From Bromus sterilis (taxonomy: Eukaryota > Streptophyta > Magnoliopsida > Poales > Poaceae): a stretch of 64,000 nucleotides of DNA. Shown in pieces: positions 46,857-60,200 of the stretch (positions within the stretch are counted from its first letter, which is position 1; the number at the start of each line of letters is the position of its first letter). The notes under the pieces are model-generated. The model saw nothing but the letters and a program-made list of their open reading frames with translations, was not told where the DNA came from and searched no databases. The translations under genes and the position numbers were made by a program. The stretch is taken from contig OX465599.1 in the NCBI GenBank assembly GCA_950022295.1, forward strand, positions 275,673,501 to 275,737,500. The letters are read 5' to 3'.

Positions 46857-47578
46857 TCCTCTCACTCTTCCCTTCTTCCCTCTCATCTCTCTCTCTCATC
46901 GGCTGGCAGCGAACGACGGGGAGGCGGTGCAGGGGGATGGCCGGCGGAGGCGGGAAAGGCGGGGCGGCGCCGGAGGTCATCGGATCTGGGAGCCGACGAG
47001 GAAGTTCGGGGAAGAGGCGAGCTCCAGGGCTGGCGGTGACTAGAGGGTGAGCTCGGCTCGAGTTAATGGCGGCGGCGCCTTCCTGGACAGAGAGGAGCAA
47101 GGGGTGAGGGAGGAAGGAGAGGAGATGGAGATGCGGCGCAGGGAGGGCGACGCGGCGGCGTAACCTGGTGGTGCAGCGGTGGCTCACCGGCGGAGCGGCG
47201 GCTGGAGGAGCGAGGCGGCGGGATCGAGGCTCTGGTGACCCTGCCTCCTGGCCGCGCCCCACCTCACCGTGCTCCACCGCCTAGCTGTGCCCTGCCTCGC
47301 TGTGCTCCACCTCCTCGCTGCGCCCCGCCTCGCCGTGCTCCACCGCCTGGTCGCGCCCCGCCTTGCCGTGCTCTGCTGTTGCCTGTGCCCCACCTCGGCG
47401 TGCTCTGCCATCTGACCGTGCGCCCCTGGCCTCCCCCGAGCGCCCCTGCCCTCCATGCTCTTCGCGCGAGCTCCGGCGAGCTCCAGTACCGGCGAGATTC
47501 CTCGCGGGCCTCCGCGCCAGCGAGCTCTCTCGCCAGTTTTTTTCTTTAATAGTTAGACTAATCAACATTGAGGTTAAT
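46857..47578. other. GC-rich segment between inverted repeats (possible captured sequence)
   Basis: About 0.7 kb, strongly GC-rich, ending in the 5-bp TTAAT duplicated by the solo LTR. It includes a 33-bp minisatellite (47235-47410). Several frames are open on both strands because stops are rare in such sequence, and none matches a protein I know. It could be a gene fragment carried by a Pack-MULE-like element. Confidence 0.45.
47235..47410. repeat. 33-bp minisatellite, about five copies
   Basis: The word GTGCTCCAC or GTGCTCTGC recurs with a 33-base period (at about 47269, 47302, 47335, 47368 and 47401). Since 33 is a multiple of three, each frame gives an 11-residue Pro/Ala/Arg-rich repeat. 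Confidence 0.8.
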
Positions 47579-50500
47579 TGTCAGAACCCTCTGTTAGGTA
47601 ATGTGCTAGGGTTAGCCAGTAATCTTGCATCATGTTAAATTTTCAAAAGAAATCTTTGAAATCAAAAATCAAAAGCAATTGGGAGAAGGACCCCCCCCCC
47701 CAGATGAATTAATTCAAAAGGCCAGATAAAAATCTTCTCCAAAAATTCTTGTTAGATTTTTGAAAAGTCTTATAAATGAGTGTGATCACATATCAAGTGA
47801 TGTGGGACCCATCCCATGCTCATAGATTTAAAATTCAAATCATTTGAATTTTCAAAATGTTGAAACTTTATAAGTGGCTAGTCTATATTGTTATGGGGCC
47901 ACATAAAAAAATTTAGCATTTAATAAAATGTTTAGCTATTTTATTTAGCTAAACAGAACAAATGTCAGCAGTGAAAACAGAAAGAAAAGGAAAAAGGGGC
48001 TTACCTCAAAGAGGTCCAACTCATCCCCCCAGCCGGCCCAGCCCAGCCTCTCCGCTTGTCGTCTTCCGCGGCCAGCACGCAGGGAGCTGCGTGGCGACCA
48101 TGCCGTGGCCGCCGACGAGCCCCTGGCCACCTCCTTCTTCCCCCCTTCCACGTAATCGCGCCTGGAGACGCCCAGAGCCTTCCCCGCTCCATTCCACCTC
48201 TCCACGAACTCCCTCCCCGTCTCCCTCGCCTGATTTCGTCGTCGTCCGAGGACTCGCCGGAACTCGCCACCGTGGAAGACACGGCCAACGTGTGCTAGGG
48301 ACCAGGAGAGCTTGTCCATCAGCTTCGCCACCGTCGACTACGTCTCCCTGCAAGGAATCAAGATCCCGGAGCCCTTCTAGTCGTCGGAATCGTCACCGAG
48401 AGCTCGCCGGATCCGCTGCTCGTCGCCGTTCAATACTCCGTCCACGTTCCCTCACCGGCTCCGTCGACTACTTCGTCGAGTTCCCTGTAGCCTGGTGAGC
48501 ACTTCCCCTCAAGCCACGGCTTCCTTCTCCTCCTCTAGCTCGAGCTACCATGGTCGCCGGAGTACCGAGCCGCCACGGTCGTCGTCGGCGTGCTTCTGCT
48601 AAGCAATCGTCCTCGCCGTCTTGTCCTTCACCTCCGCCGTGGTCTTCTGCGTCGAACGCGCTCAACGTTGGCTTCAATGGTGCTCTGCTACGAGTTTCAC
48701 CCCGAGCCCGTGCCACGGCCGCCGCGGAAGGTCGTCGCCGTCGTCGATTTGGTCACCCCCAAGGTCAACCGCGTGCACCAGGTGACGCGCGAATGCTTGG
48801 GCTGCATTCCTGTGGTCTCGGCGCAGAGAATAGAGGCCAGGAGAGGGAGAACGCAAAGCGCCGCCGCGGTCTGGTCGCTGGCGTTTAGCCGCCGGCGGGT
48901 TAGCCCAATCCCCCCCCCCCCCCCCCCCCCCCCGTTAATCCACCTCCTAACCCACCCCTGGGTCACTGACCAGTGGGCCCAGTGGCTTAATTAAGCCACT
49001 GGATTGAATTAACCCAGCGGTTTTAATCACCAGTCACTGACACCCTGGACCCACATGTCAGCCCCCCCTGACGCCAGCTTGACGTCAGCCTGACGCAATA
49101 AATCGATTTAATGAATTTCCAAAAAATCAAATTGAATTAAAGAATTCCAGAAATTCCAGAAAATACCCCAAACTTTGGAAATTCATAGAAAATTCATATT
49201 AACTCCAAATTGGATAAATAATATATGAAAAATGATCAGGAGAAAATTATCTTTCCAAATATGCAAATTTAAACTATGTTTGAGTTGATTTTAAAATGGG
49301 ACCAGTAGCATATGTCATTTGGTTTATTTGAAATTAATTCAAATTCAAATCAAATGCTTTTGCAACTTGGACCATGGATTTATGCTACATTTCAACCACA
49401 CTTCAGAGGCATATCATACACATTTCCAAAAGGTTCAAAATGATCAAACAATGTCACATGCAACTTGGCTAAGTTGAATTCAAATGTGGAGTTTGAATTT
49501 GCAATTCAATTTGCAATATACTCCATTTAAATGGAATTGCTTCACACATCAAAGCATATACATCAAGTTTCAACCTTCCATCATGTGATTGTGCATTGTA
49601 TTTACTTTGCTACTTTGCTTGTTGTTTGTCGAGTAGAGGTGGAACCGGAGCAGGAGGCTGCCCCCTTCGTTGAAGACCCAGAACCCGAACCTCGTCAGCA
49701 AGGCAAGCAAACCCCCATTTATCATGTCGATAAAATCCCACTTCCCTCTCATGTCTCGCTTATGCATTGTTTAGGATGATCACCATGATTCGTTTCTACC
49801 GCATAGATGAACCCATTCCTTTGCATGACCTATCATTTTGTCACAGTAGTAGGCAAACCACAATCCTAGCAAATGTAGGAGTTGTTTGATATCATGGGCC
49901 CCTGCAAATGTTATCGCTTATTGCATGCTTACTATGATACCATGATGATACTGTTATGTGAGTCGGGATGGTAGTGATCATGATGATGATGGTAGAAAAG
50001 TGTTGGTGAATCTACCCTAATACAAGGTGAACGATGAGAGGTTGTGTAGGAGTACACGGTGGGTTGTCTCGTTGAACACCGCCCTAAGTCCGAGTTCTTG
50101 TGTGGTGATCCAAGATGAAGAGTACAACCACACATTGGGCTCACTGACCCCTCTCAGCTTACTAACTCATCCCTTTCGATGTCCAGATGTCGCAATAGTT
50201 CGGAGTTTTGGTAGGCTTGTGGCCTGGATGCTAAGTGAGAGAACGGCTCATCCGAGACCGGCTTATGCACCACGCACACATCACTTGGGTCCACTTCGGT
50301 AAACCGGCCGGGTTCACGATAGTGGTAGCCTACCCAAGTAGGCGGCTTTCTCGGACTAGATCGGCTATGAGGTAACAGTTGTGGTGAGCATCCTCGCCGA
50401 CACTTCTTGAACGGTGTCGAGTACAAAGGCGGTAAATGATGATCATGTGTGTGTAGCGGTACACCCCTGCAGGGTTAACAAAACTATTCGAATAGCCGCG

Positions 50501-51626
50501 TCCGCGGTTATGGACTGTTTGGAAAGCTTAGCTTGATTATTAGATAACTTGAACTGGATACTTCTAAAACACACCAAGATAAGTGTGAGTGCTATGGCGT
50601 GCTTTCTCGTGGGGAAGTCGAGAAAGGCACCATAGTGGTGTAATTGGTTGGAGAAAGTAGTGGACTCGTGTACGCTTCTTACCTCAAAGTCTGGTACTCG
50701 TAGTTCAGGATTAGCCAAGTCAAAGCTGGCACTTCTGCAAGTGAACCCCACCTCCCTTTACCTTGATACATGTGCATGAGTAGTATAGCTCCTATGTAAG
50801 TCTTGCTGAGTACGACTTTGTACTCACGTTTGCTTAATCTATGTTTTAGATGATGCCACTGACCCCGAAGGTGGTTTCTTCATCGAGCTGGACGACTGAA
50901 GACCAACTAATCTAGTCCCAGTCAGACGACTGGTTCCCTCGTGGAGGGCTTGTGTTTAAATAAGGCTTCTTAAGCCATTTGTTAAACTTGTCTGTACTCA
51001 GACATAATTTTCTTCCGTTTGTGTTGTAATGTTCGATCACATGTTTGCGATCTCTGTTTGCACTCTATAAGAGTTATCAATAAAGTTGTACACTTTGTAG
51101 AGAATTGCAATGGTACCTGCTGTTCATACAAGGCATGTGTGCTGCGTGTATGTTTATAACATGCATGTCTTTGTATGGGTTTTCGAGACCTTAGTTGTGT
51201 TCTGGCTGGCGGTCTTTCATACACCAAGTGGCCCTTAGATGTGCGCAGCTTGGGGCATCGCGATGCGATTGCTCGAGACTCCGTATCGTGCACACTTTGT
51301 GGTATGATCGAGCCCGCCCTAGACCCCGACTAAGTGATCGGGCTGGAGTAAGTCTATGTAAGAGTTTTGAGATAGTCGATAGTATGGTTGAGGCGACTTG
51401 TCTTTGAATATGGGAGTTCACCACCCATATCATTAGACTTGTGTGCGGACGATGAGGACCCATCTCAGTTGATCATCCGGCCTGGATGGGATGCCCCTCA
51501 CGTACGATGCTTTCCGAGAACGTTCTGTGCTTGGCCTTGTCTGCTTAGACAAGTGGGTACGGTTCTCGGCTCTCCATATGACTATGTCTTAGCTGTACTT
51601 GCATACGCTAACCCCGGGTCCCGAAA
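47579..51626 (+). mobile_element. Solo LTR, Tekay-like subfamily B, about 4.05 kb
   Basis: It begins TGTCAGAACCCTCTG and ends GGGTCCCGAAA (final CA mutated to AA). The duplication TTAAT is at 47574-47578 and 51627-51631. No internal sequence is present, so it arose by recombination between two LTRs. Its ends match the LTRs at 30227 and 40103, but the central GC-rich block (about 48000-48900) differs and instead matches the solo LTR at 57209-61292. A run of 24 C lies at 48910-48933. Confidence 0.93.
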
Positions 51627-51642
51627 TTAATTGTTAGGTGGT

Positions 51643-51820
51643 GAGAGAGTAGGGGTAAATTAGTCCAAAAACAATTCCAAACACGGTCAAACATCTTTGA
51701 CCAGACGGAAAGGGTACGGAGGGGTATTTCTGAAATGACACAAGACGGAAGAGGGGCAAAGTTGAGCACATGTTTTTTTAGGGGTAAAGCTGAGACTGGG
51801 GAAAAATTAAGGGGAGAAAT
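51643..51820 (-). repeat. Long inverted repeat, right arm
   Basis: Reverse complement of 46681-46856, about 178 bp. The outer flank on this side looks like the Athila-type element, whereas the outer flank of the left arm is the LARD-like LTR. Confidence 0.8.
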
Positions 51821-53597
51821 GGAATTGGTATGAAAAAAGCAACAAAAAGAGTTCAGCTCTTTCATGTTCTTCTTTGATCTTTTAATTTGCAAAAACAAAA
51901 AAAAGATTTCTCTTTCTTTTGTTTTCGTTTAATCCTTGAAAAACCCAAAAAGATTTCCCTTTCTCTCTTTAGTTTGCTTTGTTTTCAGAGTTCAGCTCTA
52001 GTCCGTGATGGCATTTGATTATATTTCCCACGTTCAGTCGTGCAAGTGACAAGGCAGTAATGACGAAGCTCGGCGGAAGGGAAGCAACAAGGAAAACCGA
52101 TATGAACTCTTCTTGTTTCTACTTTTGTACATATGCCTGTACTTATGATCTAGAGACCAGCTTGTAGCGACATAGTGCTATGTTTACAATGCTTTCCCAG
52201 TGTTCATGCTCTCTTTGTGGCTTATCTCAAATAGCTAGAGTGCATAATATGTTGTTGAAATGATTTACATGCATTGCATTGTTCATGGTTTGGCATATTG
52301 AAATGGTATTTCCCTTCAGGGAATTCTTGGATTGACTTGGCACATGTTCACACATGTTTATGATTAAAATTTCTATCATGCCTTGACGATCTTTTTATTT
52401 CAGAATAGTTATATCACTTTCATGCCTGATTCAATGTTGCTTTGTCGCTTTGCATGATTATGACAATTATTGCTCTCTAGTTGGTCACTTCCCAGTCTTT
52501 TCCTAGCCTTCATTTGCACTAAGCGGAATTCTGCTTGTGTATCCAAACTCCCTTTTTCAAACCAGTTATTCCACTTGAGTCCACCATACCTTCCTATATG
52601 TGGTATTTACCGGCCACCCCTAACTTAGACTTTCTTGTGCCATCTCAATATTTATTCAAAAGCTTCCCTTTTGTAACCGTACAAGCTCATGGTGCGGTGA
52701 GGGAAAATCAGTATCTACCATGCCAAAAATATTTTGACGGAAGTTTTAACTAGTCAAATTTATATATAAAAAGAGAGAGTTACACCTCCCCCATACTTGA
52801 TGATGGAATCAAATGGACCAAATGCTGCTAATGATAGATGGAACGAGAAAACTCCCCTCCATACTTGAGGCAGAATAAAAGGTTCCATAGACCATCAAAT
52901 GATAGGTGGATAAGGGAACAAAAGTGTAAGCAAAAAGCATTAATATAGTTGGCATGGGAGATATTGAGAGACCTTTACCATTCATCGTTGAATGGAAAGT
53001 TGCACTTCTCAAAAGAATTTTATCTCTATTTCAAAACCAAGAGCTCTGGCACATGTTTAGTCTTTTCTTCCAACCACGGGCTTTCAACCTTGCCATAAAA
53101 AATCCACGGTTCGAGTGTCTCCCCTTCTTTCTTCAAAGCACCAACTATTGAGAGAATCATTGTCATTCTTAGTGTAACATGCATTGTCCCAAAGTACCAC
53201 ATTGTCTTCTGCATGATTGGGATATTGCTTGTTATGAAATTATTAGTTCTAGTCTCCTTTAAAACTCTGTAGGAGTTTCTGCATTTATGTTTTGCTTCAA
53301 TCATGGAGGCTAGCGAGATACCACTATAATATGTTCAAGCTATGTGCATTGTGATCTTGTCTTTATTTTCAGCAGCATATTGTTTACTTTTGGTTGTTTG
53401 TGATTGATCACTTGAAAGAAGGATTGCTTCGTGCATTGTCCTCATAGCATTGTTTCAATACCTGCTAGACTCTTTCCGTACTACAGGCTTATATAAATCT
53501 TATGAAGCAAAAGAGAGTTTGTCAAAGTTTTCTTTGTCGCGTCCACTTCGTTGAACTGAATTTCTTGAGGGCAAGCAATAGGCTAAGCTTGGGGAGT
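51821..53597 (+). mobile_element. Athila-like gypsy, 3' interior region
   Basis: Non-coding sequence with the character of the long 3' region of Triticeae Athila-type elements. It ends in AAGCTTGGGGAGT, a polypurine tract directly before the LTR start TGATACGTCTC. The left boundary and the 5' half of the element are missing here. I see no intact frame. Confidence 0.6.
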
Positions 53598-53879
53598 TGA
53601 TACGTCTCAAACGTACCTACTTTTCCAAACACTTTTGCTGTTGTTTTGCCCTCATTCTTGCATGACTTGGACTAAACGAACCCGGACTGACACTGTTTTC
53701 AGCAGAGCTGCCTGTATGGTTTTATTGCGTGCAGGAAAATGGATTTTTAGGTATCTCGGAAAATTCCCAAAAAATTCAGGAAAAATCCATGCACCCAAAG
53801 CTTCCACGAGACAGAAGTGGGGCCACAAGGGGGGCCACAGGGGCTCCAGGCACCCTGCTGGCGCGGCCCCACCCCTGGC

Positions 53880-55661
53880 TATTGGGAATGTGCCCTAGAG
53901 GCAAATAAAATATGTTTTATTGAGCATATTCCATTAGTTCATAATACTTTTTATACTATGCTATAATTGTATTAAGCGGAAACCTTAATACAGGTGTGGT
54001 ATACAAACAACCACGTCCCTAGTTAACTCTAGTATACTAGTCCATTGGGCGATTGATGATCAAGGTTTCCTGATCATGAGACAAATAACTCTTTTAGCAA
54101 TGGAGTCGTATCATTGGGATAATGATATGATGGACATACACCCACCAGAAGTGTTGCGATGTGATCAAGTCACATAGTTCGACATTGCGATAACTATAAC
54201 GTAGTGACCAGATCCTTTGACCGTAATGATCATACGTAATTGTCATCTATGAGGAGACTTTGATTTGTATCCCACCGCCTGACTGAAATACGCTGAACAT
54301 AACAGTGCACTTTGGGTATTCCAAAATAGATGGTTGATGAGTATGCAAATAGATCAAAGCGGGATGTGTCCATCCGAGTGACGGATAGGTACTCTGGGCC
54401 CACTCGACGATATTGCATCATAAGGTTTGCGCAAACATGTGACTAGGTCACGGAGTTGTAATATCACCGGAACAAGTAAACTTGTTTGTTGAGAACGAGG
54501 ACGAACTAGGTATATTGGATACCGATGATCAAACCTCGGACAAGCAAAGTACCATAGGACAAAGGGAACACGCACACGGTTAATGGATCCAACATCGATT
54601 GAAGTTCATTCGATGGAAGCGCAGGGGCTATCACAGATTGTAACCAGTGCAATTGATTAGTCGTTGATAAATGAGATTGTCTCGATCATGTCTTCTGTTT
54701 CCCGGACCGTAGGGTGTTACACGTAAGGGTATTCGACGCAGTAAGGATAGATTCGGGATCACCGGAGAAATAGGAGAGAACATCAGAATTGTTCCGGTGA
54801 AGGCCGAAAGTAGTTCTAGGTATTTTGAAAGGTTCAAAATATATTTAATAATGTTTAATTAATGTTTTATTATTTAATTAACTGAATTAAATATTAAAAT
54901 ATAATTAAATATAATTAAAAATGAATTAAAAGGCATATGGGCCTCATAGGGCCCATTAGGGGGAGAGGGAGTCCTCCCCAATGGGTCATGGCGCCATAGA
55001 GGGGCCCACCCCTTTATTTGGTGCGCCATCCCCACTCCCTTGGGATTAGTCCCACCCCGGAAGTGGAGGGAGGGTGGCACACCTCCTTATCCTATATAAG
55101 GAGGGGTAGAGGTGCCCTTTTATTCATGATTTTTTGAGACAAGTTCTCTTCTCTCTCTTCCTCCTTTCTCCTTCCTTGCGTGGACTCCCCTTGTTTGGAG
55201 TCTATACTTGGTTGGAGATTTCTCCACCATACGCACGCCGTCGTGCTGCTGGAATCGGGATCCGAATCCATATTATTTCCGCTGCTCTACTGGTTCGGAG
55301 CCCGGAGGGACGTCGAGTATACTGTATGTGTATAATCCCGCGAGGCACTACATTTGTGGTGCTACTTCATCGTCATGGCCGTATCACGGCGTCTTCACCG
55401 TCAACGTTCCGACGGGGATGCAATCCCGTCATCGATCTCAAGGACCGGGTGGCTATCAGAGTCATCGTGGAGCTGCACGGCATCGGGGTTTGCCGGTACG
55501 AATACACCAACCACGTTCACGCGGGAACATTTCCCGCTTAACAGACTACATACTGGTATGTGATCTACTTCCATCCGTTACTTACATCGCCATAGCATAG
55601 GTCTTAGGCTTGGGAGTCATAGGTTAAGAAAAAAATGTGTTTTCTGCCCCGTTCCCCAACA
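53880..55661 (+). mobile_element. Solo LTR, Angela/BARE/WIS-like copia, 1782 bp
   Basis: It starts TATTGGGAATGTGCCCTAGA (first TG mutated to TA) and ends CGTTCCCCAACA, both characteristic of the Angela/BARE group. Flanks CTGGC (53875-53879) and ATGGC (55662-55666) are a duplication with one mismatch. The TATA box TATATAAG is at 55093-55100. It has no interior, so it is a recombination product. Confidence 0.87.
55093..55100 (+). promoter_or_regulatory. TATA box of the Angela-like LTR
   Basis: TATATAAG is followed by a purine-rich GGAGGGGTAGAGG, as in BARE/Angela promoters. It is the only clear core promoter in this LTR. Confidence 0.65.
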
Positions 55662-56922
55662 ATGGCCGCGTCGGCTGACCGCCTGAGGGCCTCCCACCTC
55701 CTCTGGTGCCCTACCGAGGCCCCTATGTATTCCCGTGATGGGAAAACCCAAAAACAGAAGTCGCTTTTCCAGTTTCCGTCACAGAGCCGCCGCCACCCTC
55801 TATTCTTCCTCGGGAGGGCTAATCTGGAAGCTGATTTCGCCTCCAGAGAGGGGAGATCGTCGCCATCGTTATCACCATCACCAATCCATCCTCCCTCCAT
55901 GACTTCCCTTCACATGTGTGAGTAATTCCCTGCTGTAGTCAAAGGGGATGGTAGGCATTGGATGAGTTTGATCATGTAATAGTTCGTCAGATTGTTGGGG
56001 GCATGTTGCCTATCATCTACTATGGTGTTTATCATCTTTGCTACAACTTGTTGCTCTTAATGCTTGTCACTTTGGGCCTGAGTGCCATGTTTTCAGATCT
56101 GAACCACTTGTGTTTTCATGAGTATATTTATGTTCTTGATCTTATCTATGAGTTGTATGCACCTATTATGGTCCGGAACCGGTGATCCCAAAGGTGAAAG
56201 CTTGGGACACTAAAGGGGATGGTCCATAATTTGAGGATTTCACGTATCCATTGAGTTTATTGCTCTGTACCGGTGCTCTTTGACAAGAGCACCTTAATCT
56301 CCATAAGTTACTTTTGTCCCCGTTCATAGCGGGATGGTAGGACAAAAGATGTTGTGCAAGTTCTTATTGCAAGCACGCACAACTACCTGCGGGATACATG
56401 CCTAATGTTTGATATTTTCCTAGATGATCATTGCTTTTCTTTGTGCCTTGCCCCGTGTTAGAATCTATTACATGTTCACTCTTATTCAAGCAGCGCCCAA
56501 CCATCCATATCCCTTGTCTACAGTGTTTTAATCCTGCTGGTTACTACTAGTTTATTTTCGTTGCTTTACTTTTGATGTCGCCACTACCACTATCATACCA
56601 CATTTTCTATTAACATTTTGTTGCAAGCAAGTATATTTCAGGTGCGGTTTAATTGACAACTCAACTGTCAAAGCTTATAAATATTCTTTGGCTCCCCTTG
56701 TGTGGAATCAATAAATTGGGTTAACTTACCCGCGAAAACGCTACAAACGATCCCCTACAATTGAGGGTCATCAAGTGCCCTCGCCATTACCGATGGGCCA
56801 TGCAAAGATTTGGAGGGCTCATCTCCAACAAGCATCTCTAGCAGCAAAAAGGCAAAGGTTTCTAAGGATGAAGGACAAAACGAGATATCGGCGGCCTCCC
56901 TTGAGGAGGACCGCCAGACGCA

Positions 56923-57208
56923 ATGAAAGATTTGGTCTGGAACTTTCGGGGGGGGGGGACAATTCATGAGGTTTTGGCCCTCTATATAGCCAATTCCCTG
57001 AATCTTTTCTTTCTTTCTGAAACAAGGCAAGCTTCTGATAAGATGGAAAAGTTGAAATGGCACCTCGGTTTGCGAGGTTGTCATGTCGTGGACAGTCAAG
57101 GCCTAAGTGGGGGTCTAGCTTTGTACTGGGATGAGTCATTACATGTCATGGTTTTGGACTCATGTGCCCGGTATATTGATGTTTTCATCGATGAGATTAG
57201 TGAGAACA
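56923..57208 (+). pseudogene. LINE ORF2, endonuclease N-terminus (split)
   Basis: MKDLVWNFRGGG at the start corresponds to the conserved 'NCRG' opening of plant L1 endonucleases, followed by NLFFLSETRQ, where the catalytic Glu sits. The frame is cut at 57208 by the solo LTR and resumes at 61293, after the GAACA duplication. A run of ten G near 56950 makes the frame uncertain. Confidence 0.78.
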
Positions 57209-60200
57209 TGTCGGGACCCGGGGTTAGCGTATGCAAGCCTCGCTACAACACAATCATATGGAGAGCCGAGAACCGTACCCACTTGTCTCAGCAGACAAGG
57301 CCAAGCACAGAACGTCCTCGGAAAGCATCGAACGTGAGGGGCATCCCATCCAGGCCGGATGATCAACTGAAATAGGTCCTCATCGTCCGCTCACAAGTCT
57401 AAATGATATGGGTGATGAACTCCCATACTCATAGACAAGTCGCCTCAACCATACTATCGATTGTATTATAACCCTTACATAGACTTACTCCAGCCCGATC
57501 ACTTAGTCGGGGTCTAGGGCGGGCTCGATCATACATCAAAGTGTGCACGAGACAGAGTCTCGAACAATCGCATCGCGATGCCCCAAGCTGCGCACATCTA
57601 AGGGCCACTTGGTGTATAAAAGTCCGCCAGCCAGATCACAACTAAGGTCTCGAAAACCCATACTAAGACATGCATGTTATAAACATACACGCAGCACACA
57701 TGCCTTGTATGAACAGCAGGTATCATTGAAATTCTCTACAAAGTATACATCTTTATTAATAACTCTTACAGAGTGCACACAGAGATCACAATGCATGTGA
57801 TCCAACATTACAACAGACAAGCGGAAGCAAGTAGGTCTGAGTACAAACAAGTTTAACAAATGGCTTAGAGAAGCCTTATCTAAAAACAAGCCCTCCACGA
57901 GGGAACCAGTCGTCTGACTGGGACTACACTAGCTTGGTCTTGGTCTGAGTCTTCATTCTTCGAGCTTCGGGTAGAAGCCACCATCGGGGTCGGTGGGTTC
58001 ATCTAAAACATAGATTAAGCAAACGTGAGTACAAAATCGTACTCAGCAAGACTTACATAGGAGCTATACTACTCATGCATATGTATCAAGGTAAAGGGAG
58101 GTGGGGTTTCACTTGCAGAAGTGCCAGCTTTGACTTGGCTAATCCTGAACTACGAGTACCAGACTTGAGGAAAGAAGCGTACACGAGTCCACTACATCTC
58201 TTCAACCAATTACACCACTATGGTTACTTCCTCGACTTCCCCACGAGAAGCACACCATAGCACTCACGCTTATCTTGCGAGTTTTAGAAGTATCCAGTTC
58301 AAGTTGTCTAATAATCGAGCACAGCTCTCCAAGTAGTCCCTTACCGCGGACGCGGCTATTCGAATAGTTTTGTTAACCCTGCAGGGGTGTACTGCTACAT
58401 ACATGAAACTATCAGTTACCGCCTTTGTACTCGACACCGTTCAAGAGGTGCCGGCGAGGATAATTCCCACAACTTTTACCTCACAGCCAACTCAAATTCA
58501 AAGGAGACGCCTATCTGGGCTGGAATCCACATCGTGAACCCGGCCGGTTTACCGATGTGGTCCCAGAAGATGTGTGCAGGGTCCCAAGCCGGTCTGAATA
58601 GCCGTTCTTCCACTTCGCAGACCGTGCCACAGACCTACCAGAACTCCGAACTAATGCGACTCATTGAACTGAGAAGGGGTGAGTTAGTAGGTTGAGCGGG
58701 GGTCCATGTGCCCAACATGTGGTAGTACTCTTCGTCTTGGATCACCACACAAGAACTCGGGCTTAGGGCGGTGTTCAATGAGACAACCCACTGTGTACTC
58801 CTACACAACCTCTCATCGTTCACCTTGTATTAGGGTAGATTCACCAACACGTTTCACTTTCATCAACACCATGTTTATCATCATCCCGACTCACATCATA
58901 AGCAACCTCATTGTACCACTAAGCATGCAATAAGCAGTAACAGTTGCAGTGGCCACATGATATCAACCAACTCCTACATCTGCTAGGATTGTGGTTTGCT
59001 TACTACTGTGACAAGATGATAGGTCATGCAAAGGATATGGGTTCAACTATGCGGTAGAAACGTTATCATGGTGATCATCCTAAACAATGCATAAGCGAGA
59101 CATGAGAGGGAAGTGGGATTTTATCGACATGATCAATGGGGGTTTGCTTGCCTTGCTGACGAGGTTTCGATAACGGAGTCTTCAACGAAGGGGGTGATCT
59201 CGAGCTTCGGATCCACTTCTATCAGCAACATGACAATCATAGGATCAATATAATGTACAATGCACAATCACATGAATAATATTGCAATGGTGATGTTCAA
59301 GGTACTGATGTGTTGAGCATTCCATTTAAAAGGAGTATATTGCAAATTGAATTGCAAATTCAAACTCCAGTTGATTTATCGATGAATTTCAAATGCATTT
59401 GAATGCATGAAAGTTCATTTGAATTTGTTGATCATGAAGTGATGTGGTATAGTTGAAGTAATGTTTCTGATGTGTGGATGAAACCATTGGAATTAAGGGT
59501 GTTGCAAAATCATTTGCAAAATCACCCCAAATTTGAATTTGAAAAGGATCCATATGCATGTTTGCTACTGTTCACCCATTTTAAAATGGTCAAACATGAA
59601 AACAAATTGCATATTCTTAATCCTTGTATTTTTCTGATAATTTTAGACATTTTATTTGCTATATTTGGAGTTAGGACGAATTAATTATGAATTTCCAAAG
59701 TTTATTGCATTTTTTGGAATTTCTGGAATTCTTTAATTCATTTTGATTTTCTGGAAATTCATAAAATGATTTATTGCGTCAGCTGACATGTGGGTCCAGG
59801 GTGTCAGTGACTGGATTTAATTAACCCTTGGGTTAAATTAATCCAGTGGCTTAATTAAGCCACTGGGCCCACTGGTCAGTGACCCAGGGGGTCATTAACT
59901 AGGTGATTAAAGGGGGAGGTTTTGGCTGACACGCCGGCGGCTAAACGCCGGCGGCCTGGCCACGGCGGAGCAGCACGGAGAGGGTGCTCCCGACCACCAG
60001 AACGCTCGCTGAGACCACCAGAGGGTAGCCCTCGAACTCGCGCTCCACCTAGGCGAGTCGGGCAACCACGGGGAGGCTTGACGCGACGACGGCGACTTGA
60101 ACGGCGGCGGTCCGAGGCACGGCTTGGAACGGGATCGAGCTAGGGGGCTCGTCAAGGCGCTGGGCTGGTCGGGATCGAGCCAGAAGAGCTCGGCGAAGAC

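Larger units (their letters stand above)
53598..56773 (+). repeat. Athila-like 3' LTR, interrupted by a solo LTR
   Basis: It starts TGATACGTCTCAAACG, as in Sabrina/WHAM-type Triticeae LTRs, and ends GAGGGTCATCA. The outer parts are 53598-53879 and 55662-56773. LINE sequence follows at 56774. Confidence 0.78.

Noticed and set aside
48910..48933. Run of 24 C
   Set aside because: Simple homopolymer in an LTR, and its length is prone to sequencing error; no function claimed.
55635..56185. Short frames after the Angela-like solo LTR
   Set aside because: They fall in the remaining part of the Athila-like LTR and show no protein similarity.
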